From the NCBI GenBank assembly GCA_009746045.1, contig RPFO01000645.1, positions 1,744,086 to 1,808,085 of the forward strand: a stretch of DNA of 64,000 nucleotides. Reading direction: 5' to 3'. This document shows positions 52,888-64,000 of the stretch, piece after piece. A model generated the notes under the pieces. It was not told the DNA's origin. It ran no database searches and worked only from the letters and a program-made list of their open reading frames with translations. The first letter of the stretch is position 1. Each line of letters opens with the position of its first letter. This DNA comes from Mesostigma viride. Its lineage: Eukaryota; Streptophyta; Mesostigmatophyceae; Mesostigmatales; Mesostigmataceae. A program made the translations under genes and the position numbers.

Positions 52888-55800
52888 CCACAAACACAAA
52901 CACAAACACAAACACAAACACAAACACAAACACAAACACAAACACAAACACAAACACAAACACAAACACAAACACAAACACAAACACAAACACAAACACA
53001 AACACAAACACAAACTGAAACACCACCACCACCACCACCACCACCACCACCACCACCACCACCACCACCACCACCACCACCACCACCACCACCACCACCA
53101 CCACCACCACCACCACCACCACCACCACCACCACCACCACCACCACCACCACCAGCAGCAGCGCCAGCAGCAGCCGCCGAAGTAGCAGCAGTGTCATGTG
53201 CCGCCCTCAATATGCGGTCTGTTAGGCATCGGCCTGGTTGGACATGAAGTGTCCTGCCCTCCCTTGGGCCCTAGCCCATGCCAGCTGTACTCCCCTTGCC
53301 TGACATGTGCCTGTGCTGCCACGCCACACACGCCTCCCCCTGCGCAGCCCCTGCGGCGGCTACATGGAGAGTGCCGACACACCCAACCTGGTGATGGCGT
53401 TTGACGCGTTCGTCACGCAGGATGGGCAGGTGGGGCGCAGCGGGGGCACACGTAGGGGTGCCAACATGCATGGTCATGGGGGGGGGAGGACAGAAAGTGC
53501 ACGCAAAGGAAGTATGCACCAAAGTGTTGGAGGACTGCGAGTTGTGTTGGGGTGACTGGGGAGGCAAAAAGCTCCTCATGCCCACCAGACAGTGCAGGAC
53601 GCTATTAGGTTTGCATTACCGGTTGGTAGCAGGGTGGCCATCCGATCTTTATTAGAGTGGAAAGCACCTGGTTTTACACATTAGCAATTGTGGCAATGTG
53701 CTGCTCAGTTACCCCGAAATCGTCATCTGCGGCATCCATCCATTTTCCCTCTCTGCTGCTGTCAGCATATAACAGTATGTCACATGCTTTTCAGGCAATG
53801 CGTGTGTTTCCTTGCTTACGCTCCCTGGCTACGCATAAAGAAAAAGGACGCGTGATTATCTGCTCGCGTCTGTAACCCCTGCCTCACAACCCTTGTCTGC
53901 CACAAATGCCTGCCTGTGGTGCATGCCCTATATTGCGCCACATCAACGCCAGGTGTACACGGACAAGTACCTGTTCCTGCCGCCGGGCGCGTGTGCGGTG
54001 GCCAGGTTGCCGTTGCCGCCCATTTCGTTGCAGAAGGCAGCAGCAAACATATTCCCCGTCATGTTCGTCATTGATTCGGTGGTATGCGGGGGTGCAGGGT
54101 ACCTGGGTGTGACCTTGGCTAATATGGTGCAGGAGTTTGTCAGTCATTTTTTTGCAGGGTTTTTTTTGGGGGGGGAGGTCACTGGGTGGGTGTTGAGGGG
54201 CAGCACATTAGCCATTGCTTTCATCCACCAGGTATTAAGTTTGCACAGTAGCTTGAAACCATGTTTTCCTAGTCAGGTTCCACAGCCTGGATGTGAAAGA
54301 TGTGGTTTGGAAGGAAGATAGAGAGAGTAGTTTGATAGGGTAGGCCATGGTGATCTGTACAAGTGATGCGTGAGGTTGGAGCTTTGTTGCCAGAGCAACG
54401 TGGTTTGGATCTGCATTAATGCTCTTAATTTTTTGATGAAATGCTGCATTTAGCTGCATTTTTTTGTGACTGCTGCAAAAGAAATAGGCCAGCACAATAA
54501 CTGGGCAGAGGAGCTCGGTGGAGTGTGGATGATCATGCAGGCCACGGTTTTCCTTAATTTTGGTAATGCATGGGGTGGGGTTGAGTACGGGGATATTGCA
54601 TGCGCCAATCTGCCCCTAGGGAACTTATGCAGAGAATATCCGCTATTATGTTTACAACAGCAGGCAGTTGGGGAGTTATATGATGCGAAGCTCTTATGCT
54701 GGCCTTTGTAGCATTTGTGGGGTGCATGCATGCATTTGTGATCAAGCGCCTTGATAGACAGCATCCTATAAATGGCGACTCAGGAGTGAGAGGAAAGTCT
54801 ATTCTCTTCTTTCCTGTATCATAAATGGCACCGGCCCAGCTGTCAGCTATGCTCCGTGCCAGGTTCTGTGCATGTAACAACCTAGCTAGCAGTAGCCTAT
54901 CGTCAGAGCCTGCTCACGCTGGATGTTTTGGATTCTTCTAGAGAGCTCCCTACTTACTGATAAGCATGTGGACAGTTAGCTAAACAATCATATACTACTA
55001 TGAGTAGCTGCTGGAATTGAGTATTTGTTGAATGGTTGCATCCACCGTTGAAAAACAGGCAATATAACACATGATAGTTTGCGTCGGATTTCTGGCGTAC
55101 GTTTGCTATCCCATCAACGCGGCCACATGGCGCCACCAACCCTTTCGTGAGCATGCTCTGCTGCTATTGAATTCGTGATCTGCTACAGTTTAAATTGGGT
55201 AACTATTCATTATTAACGATACCAAGATTGCGGTATGTAATTAAGGTTAAACTATAACGCTAGACGCTAATTCATCACACATGTGCATGTGGTGACTCCT
55301 GAGTCGCTGCTGCTTCGGCATTGCCCATCACCCTTCACCCTCCGCCCTGCACACTCCCCCCTCACGCTTCCCCCCTCCCCCCTGCTCCTTCCACCCTCTA
55401 CTCCACGCACCAATACTTGCCCATGCATGCAGTACTGGGGCCCCTTCCACTCGCTCATCGACTCCATATCACGCATGATGCCGTTCGCACAACTGCTAGC
55501 ACGCGCGCCCCACGTGGCCATCCACGCCAGCGAGAACAGCACCTACGTGCGTGAGTCCCTGGCGTTCTTCGGGGTCGACCCCGCCCGCCTGGTCACGGGC
55601 GATGCTGGTGCACGCGTGGTCCTTGTCCCCGAACGCGTCTGCACCGACAGCCGCACGGGCAACGCCGCGCGGTACCTGCGCATGATGCGGCGAACGATCG
55701 CGCGCCGGCTGGCAAGGGAGGACGCGCACGTGCGCCAGCTGTGCGCCCGTAAGAAGACCACGTGGAAGCTGCCGTCGTCTTCCTTTGTCATTGATTGCCG

Positions 55801-56632
55801 GCATCATCCCCATGGCCCTGTGCGGTGGTGGTCACGGCCCGCTCCCCCCATGGACGCCTCGAGGCTCAGCGCGGCGCAGATGCAGGCGGAGGAGGACCGC
55901 ATTCTCCTGGGGATGCCGCCCGACACTGCAATCAGGTTGCCTGAGACGTCCACCCTGTCCTCGGAAGCAAACCATGCCACGGCGAAACCCCGCGTAGTTC
56001 CCGTGGTGCCAGCCGTCACCCCGATGCATCTCTGCCCGTACGCCCCGCTGGAGCAGTTCAACCAGCGCATGGTGGCGGCGGCAGCCGAGCGCGCGTCTGG
56101 CCAGGGTCCCTGGCCAAAATGGAGCGGGCGGGGCACCCTGCTGGTGTTCCACCGCACGCACGTGCGCGGGGTGGCCAACCACGGCGAGCTCATGTCGGCG
56201 CTGGCCTCGTGCTTCCCTTCGTTCGAGCTGGTGGAGCTGGCAGACGACGGGCCCATGCACGTCGCAGACATATTCCGGCGGGTGCATGACGCAGCCGTGA
56301 TCGTGGCACCACATGGCGCCGGGTTGAGCAACGTGGTGGCGGCGCGCCGTGGCGCGCTGGTGCTCGAGTTCCTCAAGCCGTGGCTGCCAGGCATAGAGGA
56401 CGTGTCGGCGATGAACATGGTGTACAGAGAGATCAGCATGGCGATGGGGATCAAGCACTACACAATGGTGCCCCACTACCAGGCCCCGGGAGAGGAGGGT
56501 GAGCCAGCGGGGAGCAATGTTGCGGTGACGGCTGCCAGGGAAACACGGTACTCGCGGCTGGGCCAGTTCCACCTGGACGTCGCGCAGATCGTGCGTTATC
56601 TGGCGTCAATGCTGTACGAGGAGATGCGATGA
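49945..56632 (+). CDS. GT61 (DUF563) family glycosyltransferase, spliced
   Basis: Exon 1 starts at ATG 49945 (an upstream in-frame ATG is at 49852) and encodes a short basic N-terminus, a signal anchor (FCLGFFGLCMVAAWIAGV) and a stem with N-glycosylation sequons. This is a type II Golgi topology. Exon 1 ends near 50446-50492 (donor unresolved). Later exons are 53348-53429, 53953-54081 and 55433-56632, with consensus GT-AG borders and compatible phases. The last exon (399 codons) holds YWGPFHSLIDSISRM, typical of GT61 proteins, and the C-terminal signature APHGAGLSNVVAARRGALVL. GT61 includes plant beta-1,2-xylosyltransferase, xylan arabinosyl/xylosyltransferases and animal EOGT. Donor and acceptor sugars cannot be told from sequence. 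The phase of exon 53348 needs two bases from the preceding exon, so an intermediate exon or another donor is likely. Confidence 0.85.
50530..53347. other. Long intron region of GT61 gene
   Basis: A 2.8-kb non-coding stretch. It starts with imperfect CACTGTAGCATG repeats (50645-50740) and ends with simple arrays. A small unplaced exon may be hidden here. Confidence 0.5.
52796..53156. repeat. Compound array (CAACAG)n-(CACAAA)n-(CCA)n in GT61 intron
   Basis: Three adjacent simple arrays: CAACAG to about 52887, CACAAA/ACAAAC to about 53015, then CCA to about 53152. They end about 190 bp before the exon at 53348. The poly-Val, poly-Gly and poly-Cys frames are artefacts. Confidence 0.95.
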
Positions 56633-57040
56633 GGGGCGCCCTGCTCTAGATTCTTTATAGGGACAATAGTTGCCGTGTGGCATGTGCACAGGTGAATGTG
56701 CAAGAGAGGTTAGAGGTCACCGAATGTCAAACAACATGCGTGGGCTATTTGCGTGTGACACTGCTCATATGCAAGTCTTGAGGGCATGCCGCAGAACTGA
56801 GACTGCTATGACAGTATGCAAGTCTGCACTGCACTTGCGCGTTGAGCACGTGACCATGATGACGCCTTAACGCATGAGCCTGGATCGAATTAAGCAAGGG
56901 TGTACACATGCACGGACACGGGACAGAGGGGCCGGGAGTTAGTTTGGGGACATGAGCAGCTAGTGACACCGTTCCGTAAGTGCAAAACTGTTGCAGTTTT
57001 GCTTTATAAATATTAGCAATCAAGGTAATTTAGTATCTCT
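56633..57040. other. 3' flank of GT61 gene, no gene seen
   Basis: Probably the 3' UTR and downstream spacer. No clear poly(A) signal is called. Confidence 0.4.
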
Positions 57041-57430
57041 GCAGTAGCTCTTCTTGCATGCGTGTGTCGAGTAGGGCGGCGTGTGCATCAGAGGCCTGCG
57101 CCGCGGTCTGCAGCGCCATGAGCTGAGGTTGGAGCTTGGTTGCGATCTTGGTTTCCGCATTGGAGACCTGGGCCTAGCTCCACCGTGTTGAGCGTCGTGG
57201 TCAGCGTTGTCAGCTTCTCCGCCAGCGGTCAGGTCACGTGCTCCTCCAGCACTGTGCGGATGGCGTCGATATACTTGGAGAGGGAGGGAGCCGGTGTGGC
57301 TGCAGGCGTGGGGGCTGGGTTTCGAGGCCGGAGCGCTCGTAGCGATAAGATTGTGTTCGCTGAGCTGAAAGTAGCTGGTAAGGATACAGAGGCGATGGTA
57401 CGCCTCTGACGTGTTGAGCAGCCACTCCAT
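57041..57430 (-). pseudogene. LINE ORF1-like coiled-coil fragment
   Basis: On the minus strand, KYIDAIRTVLEEHVT, then after a stop PLAEKLTTLTTTLNTVELG and later ATKLQPQLMALQTAAQ, in more than one frame. The heptad-like pattern and the EEHVTPLAEKL block resemble family 4 ORF1 (QHVTPLAADI). It is a decayed fragment directly behind the 3' tail of the LINE at 57432. Confidence 0.5.
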
Positions 57431-57431
57431 G

Positions 57432-58405
57432 TTAAATTATAACATGCCTCCGTGGGAAGGTCATGTAGCACATATTTCATGATGGATGGGGTGGAGGAAG
57501 CCGCGTGATCGAACTATCCTAACTCTATCTAGAAAATCCTAACTGCGCTACTCATCAAAACGCCTCCTCCGCTTGGGGGGAGGTGGCTTGCCCACAGGGT
57601 CGGGCGTGTGCGCCTTGACAATCTTCTTCCACCGCGTCTTGTCCTGCATGGCAGTCCAAAGACGGGAGAGAGAGTGGATGCGGTGCTCAAACTGGGCTGG
57701 GACCACAAGGTCGTCCAGCAGCATCTGAACGTAGTTGGTGACAGGTTTCCCTACCCTTTTGGGAATGTCCTTGGGGCCAGGCCAGGTCAGAATGTGCCGC
57801 CCTGGCTGTCCAAGCCGCTGGGGGCCGGCCAGACCAAGGGTGGTGTCGACCTGGCTGGTGCGGGCAAGGTGTCCTACAAATGCTATCCTACGCTGTCTAA
57901 TCTCGTCCGAAACACGAGGCATGCCATGATACAGAGACTCTGATGACGGACGCTCGGAAAAACCTACATTAAGGACCTGCCGGAGCATCCTGTAAACTGT
58001 GCCGTCGAGCCGAGCTGCCAGTTTGGGGGGGAGGGTCCACGCCTCGGCGCCATACGTGAGCACCGTGAGGACGAGGACCTTGAAGAGCATGCGCTTGCGG
58101 TGCCCGTTCAGGCCCTTCGAGCGCCAGTAGGGTGTGAGCGAACGGAGCTTGGCCCAGGCAAGGCCGATGCGGGTGTCCACATCGTCGGCGGTGTCAGGAA
58201 GCCAGCTCCCCAACAGCTTGAAGCGGTCGCGGAACGGGACCTCCGTCCCGTCGAGCAGGCGCGGCAGCGGTGGTTTACTGGATGCTCCTATCACCATCGC
58301 CTCAGTTTTGACACTAATCTCCAGCCCCACCGCCCGCGCCTCCAGGCCCAGGCAGTCCAGCCAGGTCTGAATGTGCTCGGGGCTCTCGATGAGGGTGGTA
58401 TCATC
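57432..58405 (-). pseudogene. Family 3 LINE copy 2, C-terminal half of RT and 3' UTR
   Basis: It starts exactly at the second half of the catalytic box (DDTTLIESPEHIQTWLDCL) and runs through VLTYGAEAWTL, IRQRRIAFVGHLART and a basic C-terminus KPPPPKRRRRFDE with a stop at 57548. The 3' UTR ends near 57432 with the CCTCCGTGGGAAGG tail hairpin. The N-terminal half lies at 63131-64000 across the inserted element. Confidence 0.85.
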
Positions 58406-59505
58406 CACATCACCTAAAATCGGTCCGTCCGGTTACATGAGATCCTGGGAATTTTGGCGCGAACGCGTCGCGTTGAGGACGACGGGACCAGAAAAATTCC
58501 ACCTCGCATGGCTGTCGACCCTATGTCCGCCGGAATATCAGTCGAAAGTCAATTATGCATGTTAAGTCGCTGCGATGGATGCAAACGACGCGTAAACTCT
58601 CCTGCTTTGCGATGATGCATGGTAGATATTATTCGCGTATGTTCATGCGTCAAAATAATTCGCAAACTGAGACGCTGATTTTTTGTGTCGGCCAGATCTG
58701 GAATTGGCAGCGAAAATGCATGTTTATTAATTGTGGGGGAAACTTTTTTGTTGGAAGCTCACAATTCCCAAAAGGTGGAATCCGAATGGGCTTCAAGTCT
58801 ACTTTCACGAGCGCTAATCAGTTTTTCGAGAAACGAATCACATTTTCCAGGCTGTCGCATTACCTGCCGGCAGGTCAGATTTTGCTGTTTTCAGTGACGT
58901 TTACGACCGTCCTTGCTTGATGCGTTTCTTCCTTTTTTTCGGCTCACGGCATGGCGGGGCTTGTTCCAACATGCCTGCGGAGATGTAAGCTGTGTAGCCA
59001 TGATTTAAAAGTCACATATTGCTCTCGCGCCACCATCTGTTACTGCTCGACACTGCAAGAAACACTGGTTGCCTGCTCGCAACGCAAGCACAAGCACGAC
59101 AACGGTGCCCTGATCCACATCCAGGCGTGTATTTCCGAGAAAAACTTCAGGCTTTTGTCGCGGCATACCTTCGGTGTTCCAAGCCGTTCACCGCTCCCCG
59201 AAATCCGGGTTGGCAAATACGGGTACGGGGTATAATACGCGGACCTAAAATACGCGTATTATACGTGGGGGGTGTAAAATACGCGGCGGTAAAATACGCG
59301 ACAGTTTTTGTGGTCCAATTGTCAGTCACCCAATTAGCACGCTCCTTGATGATGGTCATGCAGTTATTGCAACTGAAATTTGGTGTATATGCTTATTTAT
59401 TAACATCTTCCATTAATTTATGCCCTGCAATCCTATCTGATTATGATTTGTTAAATGCTGGGGGGAGCAGACTGCAACGGGAACTGTAAGGAATCAATTA
59501 ATTAG

Positions 59506-60117
59506 TTAATTGTAAGGAAAGCCATCCACTATATAATGCATGAGAGGACATAAGACACAACTAAGGACCATGCTCTCAAGGATCCCACATGAACAAGCTC
59601 CTTTGCAGTACTGGATCATGCCGGCCACCATCTGCTTGAAAGAGGCGCTCTCAGCCGCATTGAAGGCAATGCCGTTCTCGATAAAAAATTCGGCAGCCAG
59701 CAGCTGGACACCTTGTTCGTCGACGGGAACCAGCCCTTTGGTGATGCTCAGCTGGCCTTTGCTGGGAACCGACGACAAGTCAGCCGGCGCAGCCCCTCCC
59801 ATCTCCGCCATTGCCCTGTTCAAATTGTGATGCTTCTTGGCGTCTGACTTCTGCAACTTGTTGTTAGCAATCCTGAGAAACCTGCTCCGGATATTCGGTG
59901 GAATTTTGTCGCAGGGTAACATCCCTTCCCCTGCGATTCCGGCAAAGTGTGCACGGACTCGGAATACGCTGATTGGCCCCGCCTTGTAGGAGAAGTTCTT
60001 GTTGCAAAATGAGCAGAACATCCTCGACACATACTGCGTTGTGTTACTACTAACAGCATCTGTGACTGCTTCTTTCTTCTCGACAACGAAATCCCATTCA
60101 GGCCCTTTCTTCGGCAT
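59506..60117 (-). CDS. BED-finger hAT transposase N-terminal fragment
   Basis: About 203 residues from ATG 60117 (MPKKGPEWDFVVEKKEA). A zinc finger CSFCNKNFSYKAG, later HFAGIAGEGMLPC, matches the BED pattern of hAT transposases. Then comes AAEFFIENGIAFNAAESASF, followed by KQMVAGMIQYCK, the conserved block before the hAT catalytic domain. The frame then ends. No downstream RNase-H-like or dimerisation block was found nearby, so it is either a fragment, a gene with unseen introns, or a domesticated short protein. It lies inside the 4.7-kb TIR element. Confidence 0.65.
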   Translation of the reverse strand: MPKKGPEWDFVVEKKEAVTDAVSSNTTQYVSRMFCSFCNKNFSYKAGPISVFRVRAHFAGIAGEGMLPCDKIPPNIRSRFLRIANNKLQKSDAKKHHNLNRAMAEMGGAAPADLSSVPSKGQLSITKGLVPVDEQGVQLLAAEFFIENGIAFNAAESASFKQMVAGMIQYCKGACSCGILESMVLSCVLCPLMHYIVDGFPYN

Positions 60118-60144
60118 GGCTGCAAATCGAAAATGGCTGCACAC

Positions 60145-63113
60145 TATCGCACAGTCGCACTGGCCTCGTCGTCGCTATATTGCATTACACCGTCAGTAGC
60201 ACAGCTGGCATTTGCTGGCATTATGCGTTATGTACCTAGTCCTAGCTGTCTCCTACCGGCCAAAGATTTTGCAAGGCTTGCGCTTTATGGAAAGAACTGT
60301 ACGCATCTACTTCTAGTAGTAAAAATCTCAAATGTGCAGTGAACGCGCCGCGCCCAGAACCTGGGCACCGCGCCAGTGCCCGCTGCCCGCTGGTACCCCC
60401 GAAAAATTCTAAGTCCAAACCGCGTATTCTGAAGTAAAGTACGCGTATATACGGCGGAGGCCTTCAGTGTACGTTTTCCCGTATTTTTGCGGCTCCGTAC
60501 GGCGTACTGACCAACCCGGCCCGAAATAGTCTTATGACTCGCTTTTATAGCATTGTGGGTTCGCGTCCGCCATCTCCGCCGGGTGCTGACACGAGATGTT
60601 CGCGCTGAACTTGGACTGCGCAAGGTCGCCCGCTACCGGTTAGCTGTACGTGTTTAGCAAGCTCTGGATGATATTGTCATGGTTTTGGTGCAGGAAGGTG
60701 CTGTGGGGGGGTCTATCTCACCTCTTTACCTAGCTTTCCTCCTCCTAGCTTGACAGCTAAGTTTGCATCAGGAAGTCATGCTTGTTGACAAAGCTCGATG
60801 GATATAAACCTTGGGATGTGCTGTGAAGGTGTTAGCATGCTTGCTTGAAGAATTGAATGCGTATTTGTGCAAGCCATGGACATTTTTTATTAAGGGCAGT
60901 AGGTAGCAGCCACGTTCTTATTCAATTGTGTCAGGACGTCTATGTTGCCTTTACTGCACTCTGTCCTAGAGGAGTTTGATGCCACTGTAGATGACTATGA
61001 CCAGTGGGGTGGTGAGGATGGGCCGGTGTGCTGGGGTGAGCCTGAAGGGCACCTTGGATCACGTGACCCTTAGGCAATCATGCCAGGCTGTGCAGTTTAT
61101 GGCTTGTGATGTATGGATGCAGCGGGTGAAGCAGGTTGTCGTTGCCGTGGCCTGTGTTAGTGAACTCTATCGTCTTTTAGCTTACCCAAAGCCCCCCTAG
61201 ACCTAAACTGCCTCGCCTTCTTTGAGGGGTGGCCTTCTTTGAGGAGTGCTATGTCTTGAAAGGTTTGTTGGGGCCCTGGCCTTTCAGAGTAGGTTGAGGT
61301 GGAGAGGGGTGGCACACTGCTAGGTGATGGCAGGGCCATCAATGTGATGCACCTTACGTTGGGATGGGGGCCATGCATTTGTTCTTGTTGCTAGCATGGG
61401 CAGGGTGAGCGGCTGGGAGTAAGGTGTAAGTGCTACTTGTGCCACTGTCCAAAAGGGGAGCTCCATGCGGTGGGCAAACAGCGTTGCAAGCGTACACTTA
61501 ACACAAATGTGGTCTGATGCACTCAGCTGACCTGCCATTTCTCTTGATGCACCAAACCACACTAAAGGCTTGATATAGCCGGTAGGAAATGCATGTGCAT
61601 GCAGTGTCAAAAGCAGAGAGGGACACTGTTAGCACATGAGTGTGATTGTAAACCGATGAGTGTGAGCCTCCCCGTGCCATCCCATGCATTTTACACCTAT
61701 TTTCGGCAAGCCCCCATCATGCCGCAGTTATGCACCACCTATATGCAAGGGGGATGAATAGACAGTTATAGGTGTGTTGAGGGATGAGATAAGGGTAAAC
61801 ATGAGGAGCCATGCAGGCTAAAACGGAAGGGCGATGTCAACAGTGTGTTTGCCCAGATTTTGATGTCAGGAGGGGCTGAAAGATCAGTGGCCACGATAAA
61901 CCTAGGTGGATTACATGAGAGATGACACGACCATGAGAGGGTGGTAGATGAGTTCAACTGAGAAGAGCTAGCATTACATGCACAGATTCTTAATGACCTA
62001 TGGACTGTCCAAGGGTTGGAGTTCAGTGCACGTTCCAAAGACTATGATGAGCATGACGATGATGGCAAGGGGGCGGGGGGGCGCAATTAGGACAGGCACT
62101 GATGCAGAATTATGTTGTACAGCAGCTAGGTGCTGAGCTCAATTGAATAGCAGCCCAAGCCACTGCTGTCCTTGATTGCGCTTTGTATTTCCATGTAGCA
62201 GAGAGGCACCTGGCAGATATATATTTGGATTAGCTGCTATAAGACACGCACAGCAGGGGTGCCCAGCAGAGTGGGCCAAGTACTGCAAAGGAGATTGTGT
62301 GTGCTGCCGAGCGGGGCCCGTTTAGAAAAGAGACTGGTCAGCCGACAGGCACGACTGGTCAGCCAAGCTCCCCTTCTTGAGGCTTGTAGGCACTATGGTG
62401 CTTGTTCCGAATGCCAGCATCTACTGTGATTGATGGTGATTTTATCCCTTGATGATCGCTTTTTTAGTCTGTGTTGGCTAATGTATCCAGCCCCAGTGGC
62501 ATGTATATGAATCCCATGACAGCCATGACGATAATTGAGTGAAGAATGCAAAGTTTTCCAAGACAATGGCGCAGAATATGGAGTATTTTTGCAAAAATCG
62601 CTCTATTTCTGCTTGCATCCGTCACTTTTAGTGGGCCGGCAGTGGTCCTAATATGTCCAACTTGTGTTCTAGTGTAAATTCAAGTATTGTGCTATTAATG
62701 TGACGAATTCTGGCATGATTGGGCCGCATATGTGCTGGCAGGGGCTTCATAAGTTTGAAAATAATGCACTAAAACGGTGTTTTGGCTCATGTATGCCAGA
62801 ATTATAGCACATAGTTTGGTCCTACATTGCATACTTAAGGGCGGTTTTTGTCTTTGGATATAAATTAATAAGCATGACCATTTCCAGCTGAATTGGACTA
62901 CATTTACTACTTGTGTGTGGCTGCTATGCCTCCTTATGCCTGGAAAACATCGTTTTTTGCACTTTTCCACGTCACGGTTTGATGCTAAAAATAGGTCAGT
63001 TGGCCCCCCAATTTATGTGATGTGAACAGGGTCCTAGGGGGACCTTCAGTCCAGAAAGGCACCCCGATCTGACTATATGTGTGGGAGATATGACCCCATG
63101 TAACAAAAAAGGC
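60145..63113. other. Rest of TIR element, no gene seen
   Basis: No convincing exon. Open frames are short and without motifs. AT-rich toward the right end. Confidence 0.4.
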
Positions 63114-63130
63114 CGTTTTTAGGTGATGTG

Positions 63131-64000
63131 CGCATAAATCAGGTCGGCAAGGCGGTAACCAGGTCTAACCCCGCCGTGCTCTTTCACGTTAAGGATGTCC
63201 AAGCCTGGCTCGAACCCCTTAAGAGCAGTAAAGCGCGCACGTGCTCGGCGCATGACGTGATCCACGACAATAATGAACAGGTATGGGGACAGGACACAAC
63301 CTTGCCACACCCCGTGGTGAAGGGGGAATGGTGGAGTGGTGCCCTCCGCAGTCCGCACTACTGCCTGTGAACCCTCATACAGACGGCGAATGGCAGCAAT
63401 AAACGCAGGTGGTACCCGATCCAGAGCTAGGATGGCCCAAAGAGCCTCCCAGAGAACCGTGTCAAAGGCCTTGATATAGTCAACAAAAATGAAGACCAGC
63501 GGCAAACTGTCAGGGGGAAGTCGACGCACCTCCTCCATCAACCGGCGCGCGACAAACACAGCCATGACAGTGTTACGACCACGACGGAAACCCATCTGAG
63601 ACTCACCCAGGTGTGGGTCCAGCGCGGCGCGGAGCCTGTGCAGCATCATGCGCATGAAGACCTTCAGCGCGGCGCTCTGGAGGCAGACACCCCGGTAGTT
63701 ACCGGGGTCAGCAGCAGAGCCCTTCTTGTACAGCATGACGCGGATGGCCGTCTGCCACTCAGCAGGCGGAGGCTCGTCAGAGAGCAGGACACGGTTGCAG
63801 AACGCCAGCAGAAGATCCCTAACCGCCAGATCAGGGGTCTTCAGCAGCTCAGCAGAAAGGTGGTCGGCACCGACCGCCGCATCGTACCGCAGGCGAGCAA
63901 GGGCGCCGTCCAATTCCTTCAAAGTGACTCCATGTTGTCGTAGTCTAAATCCACCCCCGTGGGCAAAACAATCTTGCTTCAGTCCCGTGTGCTATAAGTA
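63131..64000 (-). pseudogene. Family 3 LINE copy 2, N-terminal half of RT, runs off the window
   Basis: LINE RT blocks in order: GADHLSAELLK, WQTAIRVMLYKKGSAADPGN, YRGVCLQSAALKVFMRM, ESQMGFRRGRNTVMAVF, VFIFVDYIKAFDTVLWEALW, HHGVWQGCVLSPYLFIIVVD, ending at RLADLIYA where the TIR element starts. The endonuclease domain would lie to the right of the window. Apart from the insertion, this half is open and looks recently intact. Confidence 0.87.

Larger units (their letters stand above)
58406..63130. mobile_element. 4.7-kb TIR element inserted in LINE, no target duplication
   Basis: The ends are CACATCACCTAAAATCGG at 58406 and the inverted CACATCACCTAAAAACGG at 63130 (one mismatch in 18). The flanks read GTATCATC and CGCATAAATC. 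Joined on the minus strand they give GCG-GAT-GAT, the YADD box, with no base gained or lost, so no target duplication is visible. It contains a BED-finger protein fragment (59506-60117, minus) and TAAATACGCG-type repeats at 59230-59310. Its superfamily is not settled: the ends do not look like hAT, which makes 8-bp duplications. Confidence 0.82.

Noticed and set aside
52677-53210. Poly-Gly, poly-Val and poly-Cys proteins
   Set aside because: Translations of simple arrays in a GT61 intron.
61766-62970. Several 70- to 95-codon frames in the right part of the TIR element
   Set aside because: No similarity to transposase blocks, low codon structure and no splice pattern.

Overview
The window is nuclear DNA of a eukaryote. 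Genes are split into short exons with GT-AG introns, there are four classes of mobile element, and tens-to-hundreds-copy simple repeats are common. G+C-rich coding islands lie in more A+T-rich flanks. Large introns, a plant-type family-61 glycosyltransferase and a Copia-like element fit a green alga or related protist, but nothing here fixes the species. Most of the window is a pile of nested transposable elements. Only two host genes can be supported, both reconstructed by eye from exon and splice signals.

Left part (1-8.4 kb): an 8-bp satellite framed by a perfect 25-bp inverted repeat, a 265-bp MITE-like element, and a spliced gene for a small ubiquitin-fold protein (3252 to about 5.93 kb). 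Its introns and flank hold a GGGA array and a 30-bp minisatellite.

Central part (8.4-47.5 kb): element inside element. LINE fragments (family 3, APE-less here because only RT C-terminal parts remain) and ORF1-only half-LINEs (family 4) are mixed with two related non-LTR families that carry a C-terminal PD-(D/E)XK-type endonuclease. Family 1 is near full length at 21.8-27.5 kb (+) and 38.1-43.7 kb (-), with a 5'-truncated copy at 11.7-14.1 kb. It carries a PHD finger, a RING-H2 finger and C2H2 fingers ahead of its reverse transcriptase. Family 2 copies are split by younger insertions: one by a 5.6-kb CACTA-type DNA transposon (15014-20617), the other by a 7.47-kb Copia-like LTR retrotransposon (30233-37704). 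The Copia-like element has matching 628-bp LTRs, a 5-bp target duplication and the unusual order INT-PR-RT-RH. An inverted-repeat element with a tRNA-like core lies at 21.2-21.8 kb.

Right part (47.5-64 kb): a gene for a GT61 (DUF563) glycosyltransferase runs from 49945 to 56632 (+), with at least four exons and simple-sequence arrays in its longest intron. A family 3 LINE on the minus strand then begins at 57.4 kb. It is cut between the two halves of its catalytic YADD box by a 4.7-kb element (58406-63130) that has 14-bp-plus terminal inverted repeats, no target duplication and a BED-finger hAT-transposase fragment. The N-terminal half of the same LINE continues to the window edge.

The nesting gives relative ages: the Copia-like and CACTA-type elements are younger than the family 2 copies they split. 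Several retroelements of different coding type share 3' tails (a CTCC...GGAG hairpin followed by A+T-rich repeats), which suggests shared recognition by a reverse transcriptase.
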